A stretch of DNA of 6,915 bases, taken from Alphaproteobacteria bacterium (GTDB taxonomy: Bacteria; Pseudomonadota; Alphaproteobacteria; Micropepsales; Micropepsaceae). A program made the translations under genes and the position numbers. The notes under the pieces were generated by a model. That model was not told the DNA's origin. It saw only the letters and a program-made list of their open reading frames with translations, and made no database searches. The stretch lies in assembly GCA_003131925.1 (NCBI GenBank), contig PKWC01000117.1, positions 883 to 7,797 of the forward strand. Direction: 5' to 3'. Below are positions 1 through 6,389 of this stretch, piece by piece (positions within the stretch are counted from its first letter, which is position 1; every line of letters starts with the position of its first letter).

Positions 1-21
1 CCGAACCGCCTGGACGCGCGC

Positions 22-624
22 TCAGAAGCGGTCGTCCGCGTGCGATTTCATCAGTGCACAGATCAGCTCGGGAAAACGCGCGCCAGGACCGCCCGCGCCG
101 ACGCTCTGCAAATTGACGCGCGCGCCCTCTAGCAGGAGAAAAATCTCGTCTGCAAGCCTCTCCGGACGGCGATAGCCCGCTTCCCGGCATAGCCGCATGA
201 GCTGGTCGCGCTGGTGCGTCTTGTGACCTTCGATGACGGCGCGCGCGGGATGATCGGCATCGGGCAACTCGATCGCAGCATTGGCGAGAGCGCAGCCGCG
301 ACCGCCCGATTTGCCGAGGTGACCGCCGATCAGGGTAACCCAAGCCCGCAATTGGGCGGAAGGATCGCCGGGATGGGCCCGTGCGATCTCGTTCCACACA
401 TCGTCGGATTCGGCCGCCAGCGTGCGGAGGTATTCGGCGATCAGCAAGTCCTTGGACTGAAAATGCCGGTAGAGCGTCATCTTGTTCGTTCTGGCGGCCG
501 CAGCGATTTCGTCGACGCTCACAGCGCGGATGCCGCGCGCGTAGAACAGCTGCTTCGCGGCAACCAGTATCCGCGCCCGGGGCGGGATATCCGGATTCCC
601 TGTGCTTTTTTCCGAGAGGCTCAC
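22..624 (-). CDS. TetR/AcrR-family transcriptional repressor
   Basis: A 200-residue protein with the usual TetR layout. The N-terminal helix-turn-helix lies at about residues 15-62, with the recognition-helix region reading TNKMTLYRHFQSKDLL. A helical ligand-binding and dimerisation domain follows; it contains the GCALANAAIEL segment common in one TetR subgroup. The start is GTG at 624, preceded by AAGGG about 10 nt upstream, and the stop is TGA at 22-24. The gene is divergent from the azoreductase, and the shared intergenic region carries a palindrome typical of TetR operators. The protein therefore probably represses the azoreductase and perhaps itself. The inducer cannot be read from the sequence. 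Cys111 in the ligand domain could make it a sensor of quinones or electrophiles, as known for some repressors of flavin reductases, but this is inference. Family call is firm; target is likely. Confidence 0.93.
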   Translation of the reverse strand: MSLSEKSTGNPDIPPRARILVAAKQLFYARGIRAVSVDEIAAAARTNKMTLYRHFQSKDLLIAEYLRTLAAESDDVWNEIARAHPGDPSAQLRAWVTLIGGHLGKSGGRGCALANAAIELPDADHPARAVIEGHKTHQRDQLMRLCREAGYRRPERLADEIFLLLEGARVNLQSVGAGGPGARFPELICALMKSHADDRF

Positions 625-637
625 GGTATTGCTGCCC

Positions 638-666
638 TTGACATGGTACTTACCGGTCAGTATCTA
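638..666 (+). promoter_or_regulatory. Putative promoter of the azoreductase gene
   Basis: A perfect TTGACA -35 box lies at 638-643. After 17 bp comes TATCTA at 661-666 as a weak -10 box. Transcription would start near 673 and give a leader of about 65 nt before the ATG at 739. The spacer is occupied by the palindrome at 647-662, so a bound repressor would block RNA polymerase directly. Seen by eye only; the -10 match is partial. Confidence 0.55.
647..662. promoter_or_regulatory. Putative TetR-family operator
   Basis: TACTTACCGGTCAGTA is an imperfect 16-bp palindrome: 14 of 16 positions match its own reverse complement, centred on ACCGGT. It sits between the -35 and -10 boxes of the azoreductase promoter and within about 25-40 bp of the TetR start codon. 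Length, symmetry and place fit a TetR dimer operator. Assignment to this TetR protein is an inference from adjacency. Confidence 0.6.
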
Positions 667-674
667 TGCACTGT

Positions 675-686
675 TACTAACCAGTA
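675..686. promoter_or_regulatory. Possible second operator half-site
   Basis: TACTAACCAGTA repeats the left part of the 647-662 palindrome: 9 of the first 11 bases agree, offset by 28 bp. Its own outer arms TACT/AGTA are symmetric. It lies downstream of the predicted azoreductase start point and upstream of the TetR gene, so it could be a secondary site for the same repressor or serve autoregulation. A chance match is not excluded. Confidence 0.35.
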
Positions 687-738
687 CCAGATGTGCGTGG
701 CTTTGTCACGCATCATGGTCGAAGCGAGGTTTCCCGCC

Positions 739-1362
739 ATGTCCCGTCTCCTCTTCGTCGCCTCGAGCGCGTTCGGCAGCAATTCCAAGTCCCGGCAGAT
801 AGCCGAGGAGTTCCTTGGTGCCTGGAGAGCCAGTCACCCCGACGTGAGCGTCGTTCTGCGCGATTTGGGCGCCGAGCCTGCGCCCCACCTCGCGGGCGAG
901 CATCTGGCGGCCGTGATGACGCCGGCGGTCGAGCGAACCGACGCGCAAAAGTCGCTCGCCCGGGCGAGCGACGCGCTTATCGAGGAAATCGAAGCCGCCG
1001 ACACGATCCTGATCGCCGCGCCCATGTACAATTTCACCATCCCGTCGACACTCAAGGCCTGGATCGATCACATCACGCGGGCCGGACGCACCTTCCGCTA
1101 TTCGGCACAAGGCGCCGAGGGCCTCCTGAAGGGAAAGAAGGTCTTCGTCGTTACAGCCCGCGGTGGGATTTACACTGGCGAGAGCCCAATGAAGTCGTAT
1201 GATTTCCAGGAGCCCTATCTGCGCACAATGCTGGGGTTCCTCGGTCTGACCGACGTCACCTTCATCCACGCCGAAGGGTTGCAGATCAGCCCCGAAGCGG
1301 CGACAGCGGGAATGGCCCGCGCACGCGCGGCAGTTACCGAACTCGTACAGGCTGCCGCCTGA
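739..1362 (+). CDS. azoR: FMN-dependent NADH-azoreductase / quinone reductase (AzoR/AcpD family)
   Basis: A 207-residue flavodoxin-fold reductase. Enzymes of this family use NADH and bound FMN to carry out two-electron reduction of azo dyes and quinones in the cytoplasm, which protects against quinone stress. The N-terminal strand LLFVASSAFGSNSKS is the phosphate-binding region of the FMN site. APMYNFTIPSTLKAWIDHI (residues 94-112) is the family signature, and ARGG (140-143) is the second flavin loop. Length agrees with the family (about 200 residues). I chose ATG 739 because GCGAGG lies 9 nt upstream and the protein then begins directly at the first beta strand; an in-frame ATG at 715 is less likely. 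The open frame extends further upstream but there it runs antisense to the TetR gene. Regulation by the divergent TetR protein is probable. The natural substrate is not known. Confidence 0.93.
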   Translation: MSRLLFVASSAFGSNSKSRQIAEEFLGAWRASHPDVSVVLRDLGAEPAPHLAGEHLAAVMTPAVERTDAQKSLARASDALIEEIEAADTILIAAPMYNFTIPSTLKAWIDHITRAGRTFRYSAQGAEGLLKGKKVFVVTARGGIYTGESPMKSYDFQEPYLRTMLGFLGLTDVTFIHAEGLQISPEAATAGMARARAAVTELVQAAA

Positions 1363-1369
1363 GCCGCTA

Positions 1370-1397
1370 CCGCGCACCATCTAGCGACGGTGCGCGG
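1370..1397. terminator. Hairpin after the azoreductase gene, possible terminator
   Basis: A perfect 9-bp inverted repeat, CCGCGCACC (1370-1378) and GGTGCGCGG (1389-1397), with a 10-nt loop, begins 7 bp after the azoreductase stop. No T-run follows on the plus strand, so it is not a classic intrinsic terminator. It may protect the 3' end or act with Rho. The rest of the gap up to 1495 shows no clear promoter for the next gene. Confidence 0.45.
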
Positions 1398-1495
1398 CCC
1401 CGCCGCATTCCGCGCATTGCCGCTATGAGAAAACGGGCCTTCTGCGCCCCGGCTTCGGGCCGAAATAGGAAACGAGCAGGACAGGCAGTTTGACG

Positions 1496-2491
1496 ATGCA
1501 GAATGTGGCCTTTCTCATCGAACGCTTCGGGCTTCTGGCCATCTTTCTCAATGTCCTGCTCTCATCCGGCGGCCTCCCGCTGCCGTGCTATCCCGCGCTC
1601 ATGCTAGCCGCCGCACTCGCGGCGCCGACGGGCATCCGAATTCCCGAAATCATCGCAACCGGCGCCGCCGCAACTCTGATCGCCGATACGGCATGGTTTT
1701 GGGGAGGCCGGCGCTATGGCGGCGCCGTATTGAAGGTTTTGTGCCGCATTTCACTCTCTCCGGACTCTTGCGTCCGCAGGACCGAATCCATCTTCACGAG
1801 AGTGGGCCCGGCATCGCTCACTTTCGCCAAGTTCATACCCGGGCTTTCGAACATCTCCGTCGCGCTCGCCGGCGCCACCGGCATCACATTTCCGATTTTC
1901 CTGCTTTTCGATTCCGCTGGAGCGGTTGGTTTCATTGGAACCGGCGTTGCCCTGGGCTCATTCTTTCGGCGCGCAATCGCAACCGGTCTCGGATTTTTCG
2001 ATCGGCTGGGCGAATGGGGCATTCTTTTTGCGGCCGCAGCGCTTTTGCTGTTCCTGGCCTGGAAAGCATTGCAGCGTCAGCTGTTTCTGCGGCGATTGCG
2101 AATTGAGCGGATCACGGTTGCGGAATTGCGCACGCTGATCGATTCGGGCGCGCGTCCGGTGATTCTCGATGTGCGGTCCGCCGAGGCGCGCCGGCGCAGC
2201 GCGCGAATTCCCGGCTCGATCGCCGGCGATCCGCCACAGCTTGTGCGTCTGCGAGAGTCGATCGCGTCCCATTCGGAGATCGTCGTCTACTGCGCATGTC
2301 CGAACGACGCATCGGCCGCTCTCGCCGCGAACGAACTCAAGCGCGCGGGATTCCGAAGAGTCCGTCCTCTGCTTGGAGGAATCGATGCTTGGACCGAGGC
2401 AGGGCACGCCCTCGAACATCCCCCTCTCCATCCGGCGCCGAAATGTGGCGAACCGTGCGGGAGTCGCGCCGGAATGGCTCAGGCGGCGTAA
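1496..2491 (+). CDS. DedA-family membrane protein fused to a rhodanese (sulfurtransferase) domain
   Basis: A 331-residue two-domain protein. Residues about 1-190 are a DedA/SNARE-associated membrane domain: hydrophobic helices, the re-entrant motif GGLPLPCYP near residue 25, and FAKFIPGLSN near residue 110, which corresponds to the DedA F-x-R-x-x-P-G motif with Lys in place of Arg. The last membrane helix is ILFAAAALLLFLAW, followed by a basic stretch. Residues about 203-300 are a single rhodanese domain (ILDVRS, then VVYCACPNDASAA with the likely persulfide-carrying Cys at 266, then GGIDAW). The Cys-x-Cys-Pro-Asn loop is typical of DedA-linked rhodaneses. A short tail carries a CGEPC pair. 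I chose ATG 1496, with ACAGG about 10 nt upstream; TTG at 1490 is the alternative. DedA proteins are linked to lipid flipping and membrane homeostasis, and rhodaneses move sulfane sulfur. What the fusion does is unknown. Confidence 0.88.
   Translation: MQNVAFLIERFGLLAIFLNVLLSSGGLPLPCYPALMLAAALAAPTGIRIPEIIATGAAATLIADTAWFWGGRRYGGAVLKVLCRISLSPDSCVRRTESIFTRVGPASLTFAKFIPGLSNISVALAGATGITFPIFLLFDSAGAVGFIGTGVALGSFFRRAIATGLGFFDRLGEWGILFAAAALLLFLAWKALQRQLFLRRLRIERITVAELRTLIDSGARPVILDVRSAEARRRSARIPGSIAGDPPQLVRLRESIASHSEIVVYCACPNDASAALAANELKRAGFRRVRPLLGGIDAWTEAGHALEHPPLHPAPKCGEPCGSRAGMAQAA
2431..2473. repeat. Inverted repeat near the convergent gene ends
   Basis: TCCGGCGC (2431-2438) and GCGCCGGA (2466-2473) are perfect 8-bp complementary arms around a 27-nt loop. 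The repeat lies in the last codons of the DedA-rhodanese gene, just downstream of the TPR gene's stop on the minus strand. It could contribute to ending the minus-strand operon transcript, but there is no T-run and in GC-rich DNA the match may be fortuitous. Confidence 0.25.
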
Positions 2492-2506
2492 CGGGACGTC
2501 GAGCGT

Positions 2507-3679
2507 CTAATGTCCGCGCGCGTAGATGGCCCAAAGGTGGGCGATCATGGCGTAGTTCGCATCTTCCTTCGGCACGGCGTTGAACGCGGCGATGGCCGCG
2601 GGTTTCTGGCCAGCGCCGAGATAGGCGAGGCCCAGCCGGATTTGGGCGTTGTCCTTGTCGGTCACGCCCTTTTGAATACCCTGTTGAATGAGTCCGATCG
2701 CATCCTGTGAACGGCCCGCCCCCCACAGCTCTTCACCCAGCTTGACCAGATCGTCACCCGTCTTCTCTTTCGCGGCCGCCGCGGAGGTCTTCGAGAAATT
2801 CGCGGCGTCGGCTGCGGCCTGGGCCTTCGCGGTGTTCAAAAGTTTCAGGGCGCGGTCGCCGTTCAGGACTTTTGCGTCAAGTCCCTTCTGCACGATATTC
2901 GCGGCTTCGGTCGCGGACCCAAACTCGAGCGCCATCTCTGCCGCTGTCGTATAATCATCCGGCTTCTTCATCGAGCCGGTCAGAAGACGAAGCCGGTAGA
3001 GATCAAGCGTCTGGTGATCCTTCAGCGCTTTGGCAGATTCCGAAACCTGAAGCAGGTTGGACCAGTATTCGGGCCTGTTGTAATCGGAAACCAGACTGAA
3101 CAGAGCGGTTCGCATGGCATCGGAATCGCCCGCCTTGTAGGCGGCGCTGTACATCAGTTTCAGCGCCGCTTCGGGAGGATGCGACCCCGAAGTGAGGCTC
3201 CTGAGAAGCGAAACCGCCTGGTCGGCGCGGCCGGACAGGTAATAGGCCTGCGCCACGATGATCTGATCGTCATAGCTGAAGGATCCATACTTGCGCAGCA
3301 GCTGCACATCTTCGCCGGTCACGGCGCCATAACGCCCCGCATTGTAGTCGGCGGCGAACTTCGCCTTTGCCGCGGTCGCGCTGCCACCGCCGCCGCTGAA
3401 ATTGCCCGTTTTCGCGGCGATGAACTGCTTCGTCTGGGAAATGGCCTGCTGCTCGCTCGACGTCAATCCGCCGACGGACTCGGCCTCACGAACCTTCGAA
3501 AGCGCCGCGCTCGCATTGCCGCCATTGGCGAGAGCGATCGCAGCCTGGAGCGGCTTGCCCACCTGCGGGCGCACGCCGGCCGCCTCCGCGGCGATCGGCA
3601 CGCAGACCGAACCCGCGCATGTGAACCCGGTTGCAAGAAGCAGCGCCAAGAGAGAGCCGCGCAAAATATGGGAATTCAT
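2507..3679 (-). CDS. Secreted TPR-repeat protein, last gene of the TonB operon
   Basis: A 390-residue exported, mostly alpha-helical protein. Residues 1-33 form a Sec signal peptide (hydrophobic LLALLLATGF, probable cleavage after AEA at 31-33). There is no lipobox. The mature part is rich in Ala and in helix pairs of the tetratricopeptide type. The clearest are at about 137-165 (DDQIIVAQAYYLSGRADQAVSLLRS) and two near the C terminus at about 309-368 (GEELWGAGRSQDAIGLIQQ and LAYLGAGQKPAAIAAF). A Gly/Ser-rich linker sits near 93-100. The start at 3679 has GAGGT about 6-7 nt upstream; ATG 3691 is an alternative, and the open frame to 3739 starts inside a hairpin loop. The gene follows the second exbD in the same direction, so a periplasmic scaffold role in TonB-dependent uptake is likely but unproven. 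I do not recognise a named orthologue. Confidence 0.85.
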   Translation of the reverse strand: MNSHILRGSLLALLLATGFTCAGSVCVPIAAEAAGVRPQVGKPLQAAIALANGGNASAALSKVREAESVGGLTSSEQQAISQTKQFIAAKTGNFSGGGGSATAAKAKFAADYNAGRYGAVTGEDVQLLRKYGSFSYDDQIIVAQAYYLSGRADQAVSLLRSLTSGSHPPEAALKLMYSAAYKAGDSDAMRTALFSLVSDYNRPEYWSNLLQVSESAKALKDHQTLDLYRLRLLTGSMKKPDDYTTAAEMALEFGSATEAANIVQKGLDAKVLNGDRALKLLNTAKAQAAADAANFSKTSAAAAKEKTGDDLVKLGEELWGAGRSQDAIGLIQQGIQKGVTDKDNAQIRLGLAYLGAGQKPAAIAAFNAVPKEDANYAMIAHLWAIYARGH

Positions 3680-3729
3680 CTGGGACCTCATTGACAGTCT
3701 TCTCTTGAGGGCGCGGGTCCCGGACGCAT

Positions 3730-3758
3730 GCGACCGCATGTTCCGTAGCCGCGGTCGC
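3730..3758. repeat. Intercistronic hairpin between exbD and the TPR gene
   Basis: Perfect 8-bp arms GCGACCGC (3730-3737) and GCGGTCGC (3751-3758) enclose a 13-nt loop. The hairpin starts 8 bp after the stop of the upstream exbD. No T-run follows on the minus strand, so full termination is unlikely. A processing or stabilising element that sets different TPR and ExbD levels is possible. Confidence 0.45.
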
Positions 3759-3766
3759 CCCTCACG

Positions 3767-4192
3767 CTACTGCATGTATTGTTCCTCGCCGGTAAATCCA
3801 ATCTTCTTCACGCCGATGCGGGATGCGTCGGCGAGAACCTTGGCAACCGTGTCGTATTTGACGAGTCGGTTGGGAGCCACGTGAATTTCGTCCTGGTCCT
3901 CCTGCTGGGCGACTTGCGTGAAGCGCGTATCGAGATCCTTCAAGTTCGGGACGGCCTGGTTGTCCCAGGTGATCGAACCGTCGAAATCGATCACCAGCGT
4001 ATGAACGACCGGCTGCACGGTCGGCGGCTTGGCGTTCGGATTGGGCATGTTCAATTTCACGGCGTGGGTCTGAATGGGAATCGTAATGATGAGCATCACC
4101 AGAAGCACGAGCATGACGTCGATGAGAGGCGTGGTGTTCATTTCCACCATTACCTCATTGTCGCCGCCGGCCTGTCCGACATTCATCGCCAT
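3767..4192 (-). CDS. exbD: Biopolymer transport protein ExbD (second copy)
   Basis: A 141-residue ExbD/TolR-family protein. A short cytoplasmic N terminus leads into one transmembrane helix, TPLIDVMLVLLVMLIITIPI (about 21-40). Asp25 corresponds to the conserved membrane aspartate that carries protons through the ExbB-ExbD motor. A periplasmic domain of about 100 residues follows (VIDFDGSITWDNQAV; YDTVAKVLADASRIGVKKIGF). The start at 4192 is preceded by AAAGG 9 nt upstream. It lies 30 bp after the first exbD in the same operon. The two ExbDs share the membrane segment but differ widely in the periplasmic part, so this is an old paralogue rather than a recent duplication. In Xanthomonas campestris a tonB-exbB-exbD1-exbD2 cluster exists in which exbD2 has a specialised role. 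Whether that applies here is unknown. Confidence 0.93.
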   Translation of the reverse strand: MAMNVGQAGGDNEVMVEMNTTPLIDVMLVLLVMLIITIPIQTHAVKLNMPNPNAKPPTVQPVVHTLVIDFDGSITWDNQAVPNLKDLDTRFTQVAQQEDQDEIHVAPNRLVKYDTVAKVLADASRIGVKKIGFTGEEQYMQ

Positions 4193-4222
4193 TGCAGATC
4201 GCCTTTGTTCTGTTCGCTCGGC

Positions 4223-4666
4223 CTATTGCTCGTCGTTCCGCGGCTCCGTGATGAAGGCGACTTTTTGAATTCCCGCCTGCTGCACGGCAAGGATCACCTT
4301 CCCGATTGCTTCGAAGCGCGCGTCTTTGTCGCCGCGAATGTGAACCTCCGGCGGCTGCGAGCCCTTGGCAATAGAGCTCCGCAATGCACTCACAAATCGG
4401 TCCTTCAATTCGCTCGTATCAACGGGCTGGTTGTTCCAGTAGACGTTCTCGTCCTTGTCGACCGCAATCACGATATTCTCGGGTTTGGTTATGGTTGGAA
4501 TGTTGCGTGCGTTCGGATATTGAACCGGAATCTGCTTGAGGACGACCGGCACCGTGATGAGGAAGATGATCAGCAGAACGAGCATCACGTCCACGAGCGG
4601 CGTCGTGTTGATCGTGGTGTTCAGTTCCGCCTCGTCGGGCTCGGCAGAGTGGACGCTTATCGACAT
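4223..4666 (-). CDS. exbD: Biopolymer transport protein ExbD (first copy)
   Basis: A 147-residue ExbD/TolR-family component of the proton-driven TonB motor. The N terminus is acidic and cytoplasmic. One membrane helix follows, TPLVDVMLVLLIIFLITVPV (about 22-41), with the conserved proton-carrying Asp at position 26. The periplasmic domain contains VIAVDKDENVYWNNQPVD and ends RFEAIGKVILAVQQAGIQKVAFITEP, which matches the usual ExbD fold. The start at 4666 has AAAGGA 8 nt upstream. The gene lies 41 bp after exbB. Length and motifs are complete. As the copy next to exbB it is the likelier core subunit of the motor, although mixed ExbD dimers with the second copy are possible. Confidence 0.95.
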   Translation of the reverse strand: MSISVHSAEPDEAELNTTINTTPLVDVMLVLLIIFLITVPVVLKQIPVQYPNARNIPTITKPENIVIAVDKDENVYWNNQPVDTSELKDRFVSALRSSIAKGSQPPEVHIRGDKDARFEAIGKVILAVQQAGIQKVAFITEPRNDEQ

Positions 4667-4707
4667 TCAAGGAATCCTTTGCGGGTGAGCACGGTCCCCT
4701 TCGGGCT

Positions 4708-5610
4708 CTACTTCTTGTTGGTGATGAGATAGGTCTGCAGGTCGCTGGCAAAGCTGCGGAGCCGCTCGTTGATGACCTTGTTGCGCCGCACGAGGTAATT
4801 GTAGCAGAGCACTGCAGGCACAGCGACGAAGAGGCCGATCGCGGTCGCGATAAGCGCCTCGCCCACCGGGCCGGCCACCTTGTCGATGGACGCCTGGCCT
4901 GCGACGCCGATCGAGATCAGCGCGTTCAGGATTCCCCAAACCGTGCCGAACAATCCGACGAACGGCGCCACGGAGCCCACAGATGCCAGAAAGGCGACCC
5001 CCCCCTGCATGCGCGAATTGGCTTCCTCGAGCTGGCGGTTGAGAGACATGCCGATCCAGTCATTGAGATTGACAAGCCCGGTGCCCTGTCCCGACGAGGC
5101 GCGAACTCCGCTCTCGGCGACACTGCGGAACAGGCTGGTCTTCGGCAGCTTGTCGATGCCTTCGTTCAGATTGGCGGAACTCCAGAAGCGGCGCTCGACG
5201 ATCCGCGAGTGGTTCAGCACCCGCGACTGCTCCCAGAACTTCATGAAGAAGATGTACCAGGTGCCGATCGACATGACGGCCAGGATCAGAACCACGCCTC
5301 TGATGACCCAATCGCCGTTCACGACGAACGCGTAGAGGCCGTAGGGATTGCTTCCGCCGCCGCTCGTGGCCGTGGCTGGAGGTTTTACGGTAGCAGCCGA
5401 TTCGGCCGGAGCCGGTGTCGGGGCAGTGGCGGGCGTTGCCGGTCCCGACATTGCCGGTTGACCGGGTTGCGCTGGCGCGCCTGCGGCAGGCGCCCCACCG
5501 GGCGTTGTGGCGGCTGGTTGTCCCGTCGTCTGCTGGGCAAAGACCTGACCGGCGCTGACGGCGGACAGGAAGGCGACGGCGGCTGCGATCGCCAGGTGCT
5601 TCGAGATCAT
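4708..5610 (-). CDS. exbB: TonB-system energiser ExbB with N-terminal signal peptide and Ala/Pro-rich linker
   Basis: A 300-residue MotA/TolQ/ExbB-family proton-channel protein. Residues 1-25 are a signal-peptide-like segment ending VFA before QQTTG. Residues about 26-87 are an Ala/Pro/Thr/Gly-rich linker that would lie in the periplasm. NPYGL (88-92) precedes the first membrane helix (about 101-123). A cytoplasmic loop follows, then the conserved core VAPFVGLFGTVWGILNAL (about 214-231) and GEALIATAIGLFVAVPAV (250-267), with Glu251, Thr223 and Thr256 at the positions expected for the proton path. The short C terminus is cytoplasmic. The start at 5610 has GGAG 10 nt upstream. The extended N terminus is longer than in E. 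coli ExbB (about 244 residues) but occurs in other proteobacterial ExbBs. The gene lies between tonB and the two exbD genes. Confidence 0.95.
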   Translation of the reverse strand: MISKHLAIAAAVAFLSAVSAGQVFAQQTTGQPAATTPGGAPAAGAPAQPGQPAMSGPATPATAPTPAPAESAATVKPPATATSGGGSNPYGLYAFVVNGDWVIRGVVLILAVMSIGTWYIFFMKFWEQSRVLNHSRIVERRFWSSANLNEGIDKLPKTSLFRSVAESGVRASSGQGTGLVNLNDWIGMSLNRQLEEANSRMQGGVAFLASVGSVAPFVGLFGTVWGILNALISIGVAGQASIDKVAGPVGEALIATAIGLFVAVPAVLCYNYLVRRNKVINERLRSFASDLQTYLITNKK

Positions 5611-5681
5611 GTGTTCACTACTCCGTTAGTCGTGAGAATCTGAAACGCTGCGATTGGATGGGAGACCACCTCAACTGCAGT

Positions 5682-6341
5682 TTACCCATTTAGTACCCAC
5701 TTGATTGCATACTGTTTGGTAACAGGCACTGGCACCCCGTTCTGCATGGCCGGGTGGTAGCGCCATCGCGATGTGATGCACTTGATCGCGGCCTGATCGA
5801 GCGAATCGTGGCCGCTGGAGTCGGCGACATCGACGTTTTGGACGTTTCCGTCCGCGCCGATATGGACTGTTACCGTCGTAGTCCCCGCCTGGTTCAACCG
5901 AATGGCGATCGGCGGATAGTAGGAATTCTGGCAAACGGCACCGCCGCCCGCAATTTGTACGGGCGCTGTAATGCCCGCCGGCTTGGGAGGCGCAGGCGGC
6001 GGCGGCACCGCCGGCGTGGCGACCTTGGACTGCACCGTGATCGTGTTGGGCTGCGCTGTTTCCGTCTGGATATTGATTTCCGGCGGGGGCACGAAGGGAG
6101 GCGGCGGCTTCTGCAGGTCCGGCGGGGGCGGAGGCGGTGGCTTTACCACTTCCTGTTTCGGCGGGATCACCTCTGCCTTGAATTCCTGCGGCAACTTCGA
6201 CAACAGATTCTGCGCCAATCCGCTGGCGAGAAAGTAGATCGCGACAATGTGGAATAGCGCGACCAATCCGATGCTGACGAAGCGGTGGGAATTGGCGTGC
6301 CCGACTGCGTAGGGCCTGAAATCGTGTAGCGGTTGGTCCAT
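5682..6341 (-). CDS. tonB: Energy transducer TonB
   Basis: A 219-residue TonB protein that links the ExbB-ExbD motor to outer-membrane receptors. The N terminus is cytoplasmic and is followed by a single membrane anchor at about 22-42 (SIGLVALFHIVAIYFLASGL), where His31 matches the key membrane histidine of TonB. A Pro-rich periplasmic spacer follows (runs of Pro at 68-74, 79-82 and 113-116). The C-terminal TonB domain occupies about 137-219 (YYPPIAIRLNQAGTTTVTV, DGNVQNVDVADSSGHDSLD, AAIKCITSRWRYHPA). Cys137 and Cys188 flank the domain core and could form a disulfide. The start at 6341 has a weak GAGA about 8-9 nt upstream. It is the first gene of the operon and is preceded by a terminator-like hairpin on the same strand. 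All family motifs are intact. Confidence 0.95.
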   Translation of the reverse strand: MDQPLHDFRPYAVGHANSHRFVSIGLVALFHIVAIYFLASGLAQNLLSKLPQEFKAEVIPPKQEVVKPPPPPPPDLQKPPPPFVPPPEINIQTETAQPNTITVQSKVATPAVPPPPAPPKPAGITAPVQIAGGGAVCQNSYYPPIAIRLNQAGTTTVTVHIGADGNVQNVDVADSSGHDSLDQAAIKCITSRWRYHPAMQNGVPVPVTKQYAIKWVLNG

Positions 6342-6360
6342 GGCGTTATCTCAAGCAGAC

Positions 6361-6389
6361 AAAACGAAACCCGGCGCGACCGCGCCGGG
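6361..6389 (-). terminator. Intrinsic-terminator-like hairpin just upstream of tonB
   Basis: On the minus strand an 8-bp perfect GC stem (arms 6382-6389 and 6370-6377, loop 6378-6381) is followed directly by TTTCGTTTT (6369-6361), the layout of an intrinsic terminator. It faces the same way as tonB and its tail ends only 20 bp before the tonB start codon. It either ends an upstream small transcript or acts as an attenuator in the tonB leader. The plus-strand side has a poorer T tail. Confidence 0.65.

Noticed and set aside
214..738. Upstream extension of the azoreductase frame to a 382-residue protein
   Set aside because: This part runs antisense through the TetR gene, and the azoreductase fold begins cleanly at ATG 739 with its own ribosome-binding site.
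706..1380. Minus-strand open frame of 224 codons opposite the azoreductase
   Set aside because: It mirrors a well-supported gene and its translation has no recognisable domain; open antisense frames are common in GC-rich DNA.
3014..3694. Plus-strand open frame of 226 codons opposite the TPR gene
   Set aside because: Antisense shadow; the translation is rich in Arg and Gly and shows no domain, while the minus strand has a signal peptide and TPR repeats.
3779..4732. Plus-strand open frame of 317 codons across both exbD genes
   Set aside because: The opposite strand encodes two clear ExbD proteins; the long open frame is a by-product of GC-rich codon use and its product is an unstructured-looking His/Arg/Asp-rich sequence.
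5673..5682. AACTGCAGTT palindrome at the tonB stop codon
   Set aside because: Ten bases, overlapping the coding end, with no regulatory context; likely chance.
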